Source: UBA7330 sp043554545
GTDB taxonomy: Bacteria; Bacteroidota; Bacteroidia; Cytophagales; Cyclobacteriaceae
Assembly (NCBI GenBank): GCA_043554545.1
Contig: CP121337.1
Span: 2,542,001-2,606,000 of the forward strand
Reading direction: 5' to 3'
DNA: 64,000 nt
The number at the start of each line of letters is the position of its first letter. Positions within the stretch are counted from its first letter, which is position 1. The notes beneath the pieces were generated by a model. That model did no database searches, was not told the origin of the DNA, and saw only the letters and a list, made by a program, of their open reading frames with translations. The translations under genes and the position numbers were made by a program. This document shows positions 9,351 through 18,200 of this stretch, piece by piece.

Positions 9351-10660
9351 ATAATACCGACCAGGATTTGGGAAATGATACAAATCCTATGAATCCAAGT
9401 ATCCCACCTAATTTAGATCTACCTCCAATTCTCAAAAGAATTGTGGACCTAGGGAAATCACAGATAGAAAAGGATATGTACCTTTTAGGTAGTATTACAA
9501 CTTTTAGTGCTTGCTTTCCAAAAATATGGACAATTGATGACTCAAGTAAGGTGTTCTCAAATCTTTATTTGTTCATCGTTGCTCCACCAGCATCTGGTAA
9601 GGGTAAGCTAAGTAACTGCTTAAACCTTGTTTCAAAAATTGATTTTCAATTAGCATCAAGAAAAGAAATAAGTAAATCATTCGGAGGTTCTAGTAGGAAA
9701 AAATTAATAACTCCCGGCAATATTAGTTATGCCGGACTATTAAAATTCTTGTCTGAAAATGCAGATGGATTATTAATGTTTGAAACTGAGGCCGATACTC
9801 TGAATGACATATTTGGCAAAGAGTATGGGAATTATAATACAGCATTAAGACAAGCCTTCCATCATGAACCTATCAGAGCTTATAGGAAAACATTAGATGA
9901 GGACATAGTAATTAAAACACCTAAATTCTCAACCATACTATCTGGAACACCAAAGCAGTTCAAAAGATTATTAAAAAGTGTAGAAAATGGACTCTTCAGT
10001 AGGTTCGCCTATTATTCCATAAATGCCACAAATAAGTTGTACAATGCCTATCAAAATAAGATGGATTTAGGGGCTAGTTTTTCAGAGATTGGAGAAGAGT
10101 TCTATAACCTATTTCAGTTTCTAAATAGCTCAGAGGAAATCCACTTTGAATTATCCTCCGGACAGGAAACACAAATGCTTGAACATCAAAGAGAAATTCA
10201 AAAATTGTTGCATAATAATGTTGGAGAAGTATTGGAAAGTAATGCTCATAGAGCAAGGTTAATAACTGTTAGAATTTGTATGATCTTAACAGCATTAAGA
10301 GCTAATGTGAATTTAGATGTTCCTAAAAAGTTGGTGTGCTCAGATGTAGACATTAAAACAGCCATTAAAATTACGAAGGTTCTAATGTTTCATGCTGCAA
10401 TTGCTTATGAAGAAGTAATTGCTAAAGGGGAAGTATTTGATGGTTCAGGCGTGAAGTATCAGTTTCTAGCTGAATTAAAAAATGAATTCTCAAGGCAGGA
10501 CTACTTAAAAACTAGTAGGAAATATTACTTGCATGATAAGACAGCCGATAAATACATTAAGCACTTTATAAGTGAAAAAATAATAGACAGGAAAATTCAT
10601 AACCATTATTTCTTCACAGATTATGGCTTATCAAGATGTGGTAGGCTGGAGGATTCATAG
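9338..10660 (+). CDS. DUF3987-type primase/helicase-like protein
   Basis: 440 residues. It has a P-loop at ~81-90 (VAPPASGKGK) and, further on, a DUF3987-type core (FETEADTLNDIFGKEYGNY, then TILSGTPKQFKRLLKSVENG and LFSRFAYYSI). DUF3987 proteins are common in Bacteroidota integrative elements and phages and are thought to act in element DNA replication. The C-terminal ~90 residues look like a winged-helix domain (DKTADKYIKHFISEKIIDRK). Overlap with the HTH gene argues for a two-gene unit. Confidence 0.75.
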   Translation: MDQLNNTDQDLGNDTNPMNPSIPPNLDLPPILKRIVDLGKSQIEKDMYLLGSITTFSACFPKIWTIDDSSKVFSNLYLFIVAPPASGKGKLSNCLNLVSKIDFQLASRKEISKSFGGSSRKKLITPGNISYAGLLKFLSENADGLLMFETEADTLNDIFGKEYGNYNTALRQAFHHEPIRAYRKTLDEDIVIKTPKFSTILSGTPKQFKRLLKSVENGLFSRFAYYSINATNKLYNAYQNKMDLGASFSEIGEEFYNLFQFLNSSEEIHFELSSGQETQMLEHQREIQKLLHNNVGEVLESNAHRARLITVRICMILTALRANVNLDVPKKLVCSDVDIKTAIKITKVLMFHAAIAYEEVIAKGEVFDGSGVKYQFLAELKNEFSRQDYLKTSRKYYLHDKTADKYIKHFISEKIIDRKIHNHYFFTDYGLSRCGRLEDS

Positions 10661-10850
10661 GAAATGTATGATTCTAAGACCAAACTCCGACCTCCCTGAA
10701 AATACGGGTATTCAGAGTCTTGCTTTGTTAATAATAGTATCTGTATTTAATATAAATAGCACAGGTAACAATTAAGCGTAGCCTTTGAAAACAATTCTCT
10801 CTGAAAAAGAGAGAAAAGAACAGTAAAAACATTGAATTTTAACCCTAAAA

Positions 10851-10886
10851 AGGCCACTAGCCCCTAGGGGGGCGTGGCTTTTTATT
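10851..10886 (+). terminator. Rho-independent terminator-like hairpin
   Basis: GGCCAC ... GTGGC flank an inner GCCCC/GGGGGC pairing, followed by TTTTTATT. It lies ~190 bp after the DUF3987 stop and just before the ATG at 10902, so it could end that operon or attenuate the next gene. The remainder of 10661-10901 shows nothing else I can name. Confidence 0.6.
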
Positions 10887-10901
10887 ATAATAAGGAATAA
10901 A

Positions 10902-11711
10902 ATGAACAAGAAGAAATCTACAGGTCTTACAAACCTTCATATCCTAACAATTAGGACAAGAGACTATCTAAAACAACAAACTCCATCCTATTATCACAAA
11001 TATCCAGGAATCATTCGAACAGACAATGACATGCTGGATGTAAGGGTGACAAAAAATACCATTACAAGGTCCCTACAAATCATGGATCAACTTATCAAAG
11101 GGTTTGAGGACGAGGGACAGGAAATTAGAATTATCTATAGAGAAACGAGGGTAGTATTTGAGGATAATATTTACTTCAATTTTTATATCAGGGAGAGATT
11201 TACTTATACTGGAAAACTAGATGAGTTCAAAAGAAGAGAAGCCAAGGCTACTGGTAAATTAAGTCTTACAGTCCATGGATACCCTGGTAAGGTCTGGGAG
11301 GATAGCAGGATCCCCCTAGAGGATAAGATTGAGGCCATAATTACCTATGTCAACACTAAGGCTAAAAACAAGAAAGAGAGACTAATTGAACGCGCTGAAG
11401 AAGAATTACTGAGGGAAAAGCAAATAGAAGAGGCAAGGGCCAAACAAGAGATTATTAATGATGAAATAAATCAATTTAGAAAACTCCTATCAGATGCCAA
11501 CAGGTGGAACCAAGCCACAATACTCCGTAATTATTTAAACCACAATACTTTCCCCCGTCCATACCCGCGAAGCGGAAAAGCCTTATGTCTTACCTGGGCA
11601 ATGGAAAAGGTAGACTGGCTAGATCCGCAGACCTCCAAAGAGGATCCAACTCTTGGCTATTTCGATGATTTAGATAAAGAATTAAAAAATGAATTCGTGT
11701 TATACAAATGA
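10902..11711 (+). CDS. Unknown protein, C-terminal half of an HTH-associated family
   Basis: 269 residues. It aligns by eye with the C-terminal half of the protein at 12264-13064: both run R-x-L-x-I-x-D ... K ... G-x-x-I, then TG-K/V-LS, then an LEDKI/LEAYI helix. From memory, the C-terminus resembles a widespread unnamed family whose N-terminus begins with an LYxLVWxEP HTH-like region and which ends near WAxxxxDxLDP (here CLTWAMEKVDWLDPQT). Here the N-terminal HTH-like half is absent. Residues ~155-190 are a charged coiled-coil segment (KKERLIERAEEELLREKQ). No function is known to me. Confidence 0.6.
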   Translation: MNKKKSTGLTNLHILTIRTRDYLKQQTPSYYHKYPGIIRTDNDMLDVRVTKNTITRSLQIMDQLIKGFEDEGQEIRIIYRETRVVFEDNIYFNFYIRERFTYTGKLDEFKRREAKATGKLSLTVHGYPGKVWEDSRIPLEDKIEAIITYVNTKAKNKKERLIERAEEELLREKQIEEARAKQEIINDEINQFRKLLSDANRWNQATILRNYLNHNTFPRPYPRSGKALCLTWAMEKVDWLDPQTSKEDPTLGYFDDLDKELKNEFVLYK

Positions 11712-12263
11712 TTCCTTTCTAATTAAGCTATGATAGTTTAGACATAGAATACTAATGGGTTTAAGTATTTTCAATTACCCGACTGATCATAGGATTCAAG
11801 ACTTTGAAAATATTGTAGAATAATCTTTTTAATACAGTTCCAATGCGTTATATTTAATTAATATTAAATATTTATTAATAGCTGGTTCTTAATCAAGGGA
11901 TTTTTCTGATGAAAGGTCCCTTATTTATTTTAGATGCAATAGAAATCAACCTATTGCTCTATAATCCGATGTCTATTCTCAGTTTGGTATTATAGTAAGA
12001 GGCTCCAAGCAAAATTTTTTATATCAAAATTTTAAATACCACTACCCTACTCGAACCTCCCCCCACCACCTCTTCAATCAAAATATTTTCCAAAAACCGA
12101 TATAAGCAAACGGGATATTTCATATCAAATTATTATATATTACAAATAGCGCTTATATAAATTATACTAACTGCTTATATAGGATAATATATAGTTTAAA
12201 GTCCTTTTAAGTTATTTTTATAGGATTTACATTCGACCTCACTCCAATCATAATTCTAATCAT
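11712..12263. other. AT-rich intergenic region with GCTGGTTC-hairpin element
   Basis: No gene. At 11880-11920 GCTGGTTCTTAATC is followed by AAGGGA ... TCCCTT, one of four such units in the island. The rest is strongly AT-rich (TTTAATTAATATTAAAT; ATATAGGATAATATATAG). That would suit a promoter or origin, but I cannot show either. Confidence 0.5.
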
Positions 12264-13064
12264 ATGGTCACAAAATACAAACAAGAATATGTAACTCTTT
12301 CAAGGGAAGAACTGTATCATTTGGTCTGGACCGAACCCTTCACTTCGCTATCAAAAAGATTTAAAATCTCCGACGTAGGGCTTAGAAAGAAATGTCTGAA
12401 ATATGAAATTCCCATACCTAATGCTGGGTACTGGAGGAAGGTAGAAACAAACAATCTTTTTGGTTTTAATAAACCTACTCTTTGCCTAGAGTCATTTGGG
12501 CTTAAAGACTCAATAAAACTACCAATTAGGACCAAAGAGTCGAATGTATTTGATGAAAAGAAGAAGGAATTAGATGAATTGTTCCTGAAGCACAAATCAG
12601 CACTTGAATATTATCCAGGTTGTCATGTTTCAATGAGGTTCTCTAAACCACATTATTTAGTTGCTATTGCGTTAACCTATTACAGAAAAATCTTATCAAA
12701 TAAGACAAGAGAAAAATCTGAATTAATAACACAATTAAAACCTGTATTGCATTTGAATGTCGAGAAGAAAAATGTGGAAAGAGCCTTATTGATTCTTGAC
12801 ACTTTTTTAAAGATGTTAGATCAAGTCGGCTATCGAATTGAGGTAAGAAAATACGCATTCAAAATATTTTCCGCAAAAGTGGTCTTTGGCTTTTCAATTA
12901 TTGAAAAAAGGAAAATTCTTTCAAGGTCCCCCTGGATTCTTGTCCCTACAGGAGTGCTTTCATTTAAATTAAATGACAAAGAATGGATAGAAACTGATGA
13001 TAAAAAATTAGAAGCGTATATACCAGAGATTCTTGCTCATTTGGTTCGTGCTAGGCACCAATAG
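12264..13064 (+). CDS. Unknown protein with LYxLVWxEP N-terminal HTH-like domain
   Basis: 266 residues. The N-terminus (SREELYHLVWTEPFTSLSKR, then SDVGLRKKC and IPIPNAGYWRK) is the hallmark of a widespread but, to my knowledge, unnamed family that looks like a helix-turn-helix domain. The C-terminal ~100 residues align with the protein at 10902-11711. DNA binding is inferred from the N-terminal pattern only. It is flanked by GCTGGTTC hairpin units at 11880 and 13128, as if it were a discrete cargo module. Confidence 0.6.
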   Translation: MVTKYKQEYVTLSREELYHLVWTEPFTSLSKRFKISDVGLRKKCLKYEIPIPNAGYWRKVETNNLFGFNKPTLCLESFGLKDSIKLPIRTKESNVFDEKKKELDELFLKHKSALEYYPGCHVSMRFSKPHYLVAIALTYYRKILSNKTREKSELITQLKPVLHLNVEKKNVERALLILDTFLKMLDQVGYRIEVRKYAFKIFSAKVVFGFSIIEKRKILSRSPWILVPTGVLSFKLNDKEWIETDDKKLEAYIPEILAHLVRARHQ

Positions 13065-13127
13065 GACACAATCTTTTTTTTCTCTTATTTTTTCTTTGGG
13101 GAGTTTTGGTCGGCTTCCCTTTCATAG

Positions 13128-13167
13128 GCTGGTTCACGACCCTTGCCCGAGTGGCAAGGGTTTTTTT
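13128..13167 (+). terminator. Strong rho-independent terminator
   Basis: CCCTTGCC-CGAGT-GGCAAGGG (13140-13160), a perfect 8-bp stem, is followed by seven T. It lies 75 bp after the stop of the 12264-13064 gene and is preceded by GCTGGTTC at 13128-13135. Confidence 0.88.
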
Positions 13168-13588
13168 AAACCAATGCGCTGACGATTGATAAAAAAAGGT
13201 ATTGTAAGCACACCATTATTACCAATTAAAAACTTAATTTCATATGTTAGCGGAGCGGTTTTTCAACAAAATGACGATCAAAAATTATTGGTACTCTGTA
13301 CTTCTACCCTATCACTTAGCACCTGTTATTTAAGCCCTTCTCAACAAAAGTTTATCAATTTACGTCGTATACTTAACAGCAGATACGCTGGTTCTTTAAA
13401 GCTGATCATTCCCTTACCCATTCTTTGGATAGGGGTTTAATTATTTGGTTTTGATTATTCTTCTAAATTATACTAATCTCTACTGTAAGGCTCATTATAG
13501 AGTTACCTAATATTAAAACTTGAAATATCACACCATTATCAATGGTATTTTATTATTTTCAATTTTCAAATCACCAAATAAAACTCTA
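13168..13588. other. Intergenic region with partial duplication of the nuclease-helicase leader
   Basis: TGTTAGCGGAGCGGTTTT at 13245-13262 recurs exactly at 13597-13614, inside the first codons of the nuclease-helicase. Both are preceded by CACACCATTAT-type text. A third copy (AGCGGAGCGGTTTT) is at 13782-13795. A weak hairpin with GCTGGTTC lies at 13387-13435. The open frame 13186-13440 begins with the same VSGAV peptide as the helicase, but has no other support as a gene. Confidence 0.55.
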
Positions 13589-16500
13589 ATGCGATCTGTT
13601 AGCGGAGCGGTTTTATACTCAGCCTCTGACCTGGTAAATTATTTAGGTTGTCACCACCTGACACAACAAGACCTGAAAGTATTAAATGGTAAGCTATCAA
13701 AGCCAGAATGGAACCAGCCGGCGCTTGTGCTACTTCAACAATTGGGTATTGAACATGAAGCTGCCTATTTTGATTTCCTAGAGCGGAGCGGTTTTTCAGT
13801 TAAAATATTGCCGGAATATGCTTCATCAAATGATTCTATTGAGGCTATGAAAGAAGGTTATGATATCATAGCACAAGCACGTCTTGAGTTAGGAAACTGG
13901 ATGGGGTATGCTGATATTTTAAGAAAGGTTTCCGGAGAAAGCAAATTCGGTAACTACTACTATCAGGTGGAAGATACCAAGCTGGCACAAGTGACTAAAG
14001 CAGGTACTTTACTACAACTTTGTTTGTATACTGAGATCTTAAACCAAATTCAAGGGGCTGATGCCACTACGATGAAAGTAGTAAAGCCGGGAAATCCATT
14101 TGAAATCGAGGAGTTTAATTATTGGGAATTTGATGCCTACTTCAGACTCATTAAGAACCAATTCGAAAATACCCTCAAACTGGGCATGCAGGACTCCTAC
14201 CCTGAGCCGGTGGCTAAATGTAACACTTGTGCCTGGTGGAAGACATGTAATGATCAATGGCACCTGGATGATCACCTATCCCTGGTGGCAGGGCTTCAAA
14301 CCACCCATAGAAAGGAACTGGAGAGTCAGGAAATTAATACCCTTGAGCAGTATGCCCATGAGCCTACAAGCTTTAGAAAGAAACCCAAACAGGGAAGTAT
14401 TCAAACTTTTGAAAAACTGCATGGCCAGGCAAAAGTCCAATTGGAGGGTAGATTAAAGAATAAACCCATCCATCACCTACTCCCTATTGAGCCTGAGCGT
14501 GGATTCAATAGACTACCGGAACCCAATGCAGGGGACATCTACTTTGACTTCGAAGGTGAGCATTTCTATGAGGATGGTGGACTTGAATACCTGTTCGGTT
14601 TTGTCTTTAAAGACTCAAAGTCCAATAAGCTACAATATGAGGGATACTGGGCTTTAAATCGAGTGGAGGAGAAAAAGGCGTTCATGAGGTTTATTGAATT
14701 TCTCGTGGCCCGGTGGAATCAATATCCGGACTTTTATATCTACCACTATGCCCCTTACGAACCAGCAGCCATTAAGCGACTTGCTCAACGTCATGCGGTT
14801 TATGAGAATGAAGTCGATAATATCCTCAGGTCACAGCGCTTTATTGATCTGTACAGGGTGATCAAGGAAGGACTGCAGGCCAGTGTGGAACAATATTCTC
14901 TGAAAGACCTTGAAAAATTTGCCGGTTACATCAGGGAGATGGACCTGCAAAAAGCCAGTGAGGCCAGAAGAAGATTAGGTGCTGCATTAAACCTTAAGTC
15001 CCCTACCAGAATTACAGAAGAGGACAGAAAAAACATAGAAAAGTATAATGAAGATGATTGCATAGCAACAGCCAAACTGCATGATTGGCTGGAAAGCATA
15101 TTTCAGGACTTAAAGAAAGAAGGAAAAGGTGTTAGTCGTCCGGAACTTAAACCCCAGCCAGAAGATGAATCTATCACCCGGGCACAGGAACTGTACGAAG
15201 CCCTGGTAAAAGACTTACCTGAAGATCCGGAACAGTTTTCTGAAACAGATCAGGCTAAATGGTTGCTGGCCAATATGGTTGATTACTTCTGGAGAGAACT
15301 TAAGACCAAATATTGGGAGAAGTTCCGGATGCACGAGATGACTGATGAGGAGTTATTGGACGAACGGAATGCCATTGCATATCTTACCTATCAAAGCTCA
15401 TACAGGCAAACGGAAAGATCAAGGGTGTCTGTTGACCGATATACCTTCATTGAGCAGGAAGTAAGCCTGGATGTGGGCAGCAAGGTAGAGGAACCTGAAG
15501 GTGACGAAATTGGTACAATTGTAGCCATTTCAAGAGAAGAAAGGTGGGTGGAAATAAAGAAGACACAGGCAAGTGAATCCATCAGACCCACGTCTGTACA
15601 TTCTTCAGATATTATCCGTAATAAGGTCCTTTCTGACTCCTTACATCATTACGTGGAACACATCCTGGAAAACGGCTTTGACCAGAGCGGGAAATTCGAT
15701 TGTATCACAGATCTGGTTCTCGACAAGCATCCGAATATCAAGGGTGTATCTGGCAACTTACTCAAAGAAGGAGAATTACTAAAAGATGCAGCTGTTCGAC
15801 TGGTAAACGACCTGGATCATAGCATTTTACCTATTCAGGGTCCACCTGGCACAGGTAAAACATACGTAGGAGGTCTAATGATCCTTGATCTGCTGCTTAA
15901 AGGAAAACGGGTTGGAGTGACGGCAGTGAGTCACAAAGTGATTCAAAATCTGATCAATAAAACATTGGAGCATGCAAAAGATCAGGACCAAAAGATTGGA
16001 GTTGTACACAAAACAGATTCCCTGGAGAACCTGGTAGATGGATATGAACTCATCGGTGATAACAGTCAAGCCTTATCAAAGCTGGAGGAAGGAAAGCTGG
16101 TTGGAGGGACTGCCTATTTCTGGGCAAGAGCAGAGGCAGAAGAAAAACTCGATTATCTGTTTGTAGATGAAGCAGGTCAGATGTCCTTGTCACAGGTGAT
16201 CGCTGCCTCCAGAGCGGCTAAAAACATCGTCATGCTGGGAGATCCTCAACAATTAGAACAACCTCAGAAAGGGTCTCATCCGGAGCATTCAGATGTGTCG
16301 GGACTTAACCACATTTTGGGTGATAAACCTACTATGCCTTTGCATAAAGGTTTGTTTCTGGATACCAGCTATCGTTTACCAGCATCCATTTGCCAGTTTA
16401 ATTCTCAGGTTTATTATGAAAGCAAACTGGGTTCGCTAAAAGGACTTGAACAACAAAGATTGGAAGGAAGTAGATTCAATGGTAATGGACTCTTCTATAT

Positions 16501-16972
16501 ACCCGTTGAGCATGAGGGCAATCAAAACAAGTCCACTGAGGAGATAGAGGCAGTAGCCAGTGTTGTTGATGAGATTCTAAGCGAATGCAAGACATGGGTA
16601 GATTTAAAAGGAAAAACTCACCCAATAACAAAAGACAGCTTTCGGATTGTAGCTCCTTACAATGTTCAGGTATCCTCCTTAAAAGATAGACTACCTGATG
16701 TGATGATTGGGACCGTAGATAAGTTCCAGGGTCAGGAAGCTCCTATCCTAATATACTCTATGACCAGCTCCTCTCCAGAAGATGCGCCAAGAGGCATGAG
16801 CTTTCTCTACAACCCAAACCGATTTAATGTAGCAATTAGTAGGGCTCAATGTGTGAGTATTCTGATTTGCAGTCCTAAATTAATGGAGCCTGAATGCCAT
16901 TCGGTAGATCAGATGAAGTGGGCCAATGGATTGTGTAAGTATATGGAGATGGCTAAAAGAATAACACTGTGA
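13589..16972 (+). CDS. TM0106-type RecB-like nuclease fused to a DNA2/UPF1-like SF1 helicase
   Basis: 1127 residues from the first ATG. (1) RecB/Cas4-like nuclease, ~10-225: D109, E128/D129 and K131 (QVEDTKLAQ), plus C21 and CNTCAWWKTC (C211, C214, C220), the one-plus-three cysteine layout of Fe-S-containing AddB/Dna2/Cas4 nucleases. (2) DEDD/RNase H-like exonuclease, ~315-500: DIYFDFEGE, IYHYAPYEP, YNEDDC. (3) SF1 helicase, ~690-1127: Walker A GPPGTGKT at 751-758, VDEAGQMSL, GDPQQLEQP, DTSYRLP, GTVDKFQGQE, FNVAISRAQ. The frame is open upstream to 13520, but only through non-ATG starts. It is a DNA-processing enzyme, plausibly repair or defence. It converges on the McrBC-type operon. Confidence 0.88.
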   Translation: MRSVSGAVLYSASDLVNYLGCHHLTQQDLKVLNGKLSKPEWNQPALVLLQQLGIEHEAAYFDFLERSGFSVKILPEYASSNDSIEAMKEGYDIIAQARLELGNWMGYADILRKVSGESKFGNYYYQVEDTKLAQVTKAGTLLQLCLYTEILNQIQGADATTMKVVKPGNPFEIEEFNYWEFDAYFRLIKNQFENTLKLGMQDSYPEPVAKCNTCAWWKTCNDQWHLDDHLSLVAGLQTTHRKELESQEINTLEQYAHEPTSFRKKPKQGSIQTFEKLHGQAKVQLEGRLKNKPIHHLLPIEPERGFNRLPEPNAGDIYFDFEGEHFYEDGGLEYLFGFVFKDSKSNKLQYEGYWALNRVEEKKAFMRFIEFLVARWNQYPDFYIYHYAPYEPAAIKRLAQRHAVYENEVDNILRSQRFIDLYRVIKEGLQASVEQYSLKDLEKFAGYIREMDLQKASEARRRLGAALNLKSPTRITEEDRKNIEKYNEDDCIATAKLHDWLESIFQDLKKEGKGVSRPELKPQPEDESITRAQELYEALVKDLPEDPEQFSETDQAKWLLANMVDYFWRELKTKYWEKFRMHEMTDEELLDERNAIAYLTYQSSYRQTERSRVSVDRYTFIEQEVSLDVGSKVEEPEGDEIGTIVAISREERWVEIKKTQASESIRPTSVHSSDIIRNKVLSDSLHHYVEHILENGFDQSGKFDCITDLVLDKHPNIKGVSGNLLKEGELLKDAAVRLVNDLDHSILPIQGPPGTGKTYVGGLMILDLLLKGKRVGVTAVSHKVIQNLINKTLEHAKDQDQKIGVVHKTDSLENLVDGYELIGDNSQALSKLEEGKLVGGTAYFWARAEAEEKLDYLFVDEAGQMSLSQVIAASRAAKNIVMLGDPQQLEQPQKGSHPEHSDVSGLNHILGDKPTMPLHKGLFLDTSYRLPASICQFNSQVYYESKLGSLKGLEQQRLEGSRFNGNGLFYIPVEHEGNQNKSTEEIEAVASVVDEILSECKTWVDLKGKTHPITKDSFRIVAPYNVQVSSLKDRLPDVMIGTVDKFQGQEAPILIYSMTSSSPEDAPRGMSFLYNPNRFNVAISRAQCVSILICSPKLMEPECHSVDQMKWANGLCKYMEMAKRITL

Positions 16973-17017
16973 GTAAATAACAAAATTAAAAAGAAGGAGT
17001 TACTGTCTTTTCAATTC

Positions 17018-18151
17018 TCAATATTTAGAAATGGCTTGGATTATTTGATACTTAAATGTCTTAGTTTCTGTATGGCTTACACTCATTACGAAACCTAACC
17101 TCTTTTTAATGATTTCAGAATGATGGTCTTTTTGATGTAAAATAGATCTCTTAATGTTGTGTTCCTTCTTGATAAAGGATTGAATATCTTTCATTACTAG
17201 GTCATGCTTTTCTGGGGTACTGAAAAAAACATGACTTGCTCTCCGGTCGTTTACATTCTCCCAAACAATTAAGATATTTTTCCTTTTGGTTATTATCCTA
17301 AATAGGAAACTATCCTCTAATGCATTCCCTACTAATTCCTTAATTGGTATCAATGAAAAATCGCCAAAATGAAGATCTGCTAGAATCTTTAAGTATGGAG
17401 TCCTATTATTTGAGAAATTATATATTAATACTCCATTTCTTAATGAGACATTTGGACCAATTGAGGTCTTGTTTGTGATCTTAAATTCATAATATTTCTT
17501 CCCTTCCTCAATTGATTCTTCCAAATCATTCCAGAATTTTTGTGACAACTCTTTATCAAAAAGTAAACTCCTAAAATCTTCAAAATACTTACAAGTTATT
17601 TTATATAACACATTACCAAAAAGCCTACCAAAATATTCATCTTTAATGTTATTTAATTCTTCAATTGACCCCTTGAAAGGGATAGGCCGTATAAAATCCT
17701 TTATACGTTCAGACTTAATTTTAATTATATCCTTTTCAAAAACAATATCGTCCCATATTATATGAAATGTTTTTAATTCCTGTGTACTGAAAAATGCCTG
17801 TTGCAAAAACTTTTTCTCAATAACTTTACCTGAATGAGTCCTAATTGTTTTTAATTCTTTAACACCTTTACGTAATAAGAATCCTATGGCCTTTTCTTCC
17901 GGCCATTCTATAAATTTATTAATCCACCTAACTGCTTGATTTTTCGTAGAAGCCAGAGACATTATCTTATCAGTCCTAACTGGAACTTCATTTATTTTTC
18001 TTATTGTAATAACCCACTTGCTACCTTTTACCTTCTCTATATAAAACACCCATCTATAGAGCTTCTTTTTAGTTAAAATATCGCACGCAAAATGTTTTTT
18101 ATTGATTACTAAATCTTTGGTTATAAGAAGCTCAACATGATTTTTTTTCAT
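17018..18151 (-). CDS. Unknown 377-aa protein, last gene of the restriction operon
   Basis: Not recognised. It is Lys/Ile-rich, soluble, without signal or membrane segment, and I find no P-loop, PD-(D/E)XK, HNH or HTH pattern. Notable parts are a basic N-terminus (VELLITKDLVINKKHFACD), a central FGDFSLIPIKELVGNALEDS and a basic C-terminus. It starts 49 bp after the mcrC stop on the same strand, so it is probably the fifth gene of the helicase-methylase-McrBC operon. Its function may be linked to that system (inference). Absence of known motifs makes it the least understood component. Confidence 0.65.
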   Translation of the reverse strand: MKKNHVELLITKDLVINKKHFACDILTKKKLYRWVFYIEKVKGSKWVITIRKINEVPVRTDKIMSLASTKNQAVRWINKFIEWPEEKAIGFLLRKGVKELKTIRTHSGKVIEKKFLQQAFFSTQELKTFHIIWDDIVFEKDIIKIKSERIKDFIRPIPFKGSIEELNNIKDEYFGRLFGNVLYKITCKYFEDFRSLLFDKELSQKFWNDLEESIEEGKKYYEFKITNKTSIGPNVSLRNGVLIYNFSNNRTPYLKILADLHFGDFSLIPIKELVGNALEDSFLFRIITKRKNILIVWENVNDRRASHVFFSTPEKHDLVMKDIQSFIKKEHNIKRSILHQKDHHSEIIKKRLGFVMSVSHTETKTFKYQIIQAISKY

Positions 18152-18200
18152 ACCGCTATGGAGATCACTATCTAATTGGCCTAATGCTTAGTTCGATAAC

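Noticed and set aside
13140..13160. CCCTTGCCCGAGTGGCAAGGG considered as a tRNA D-arm or attC-like site
   Set aside because: No anticodon or T-arm follows, and the perfect stem plus seven T is a plain terminator.
13186..13440. 84-codon plus-strand frame before the nuclease-helicase
   Set aside because: Only its VSGAV peptide matches anything, through the duplicated leader; the rest has no family resemblance and contains a hairpin.
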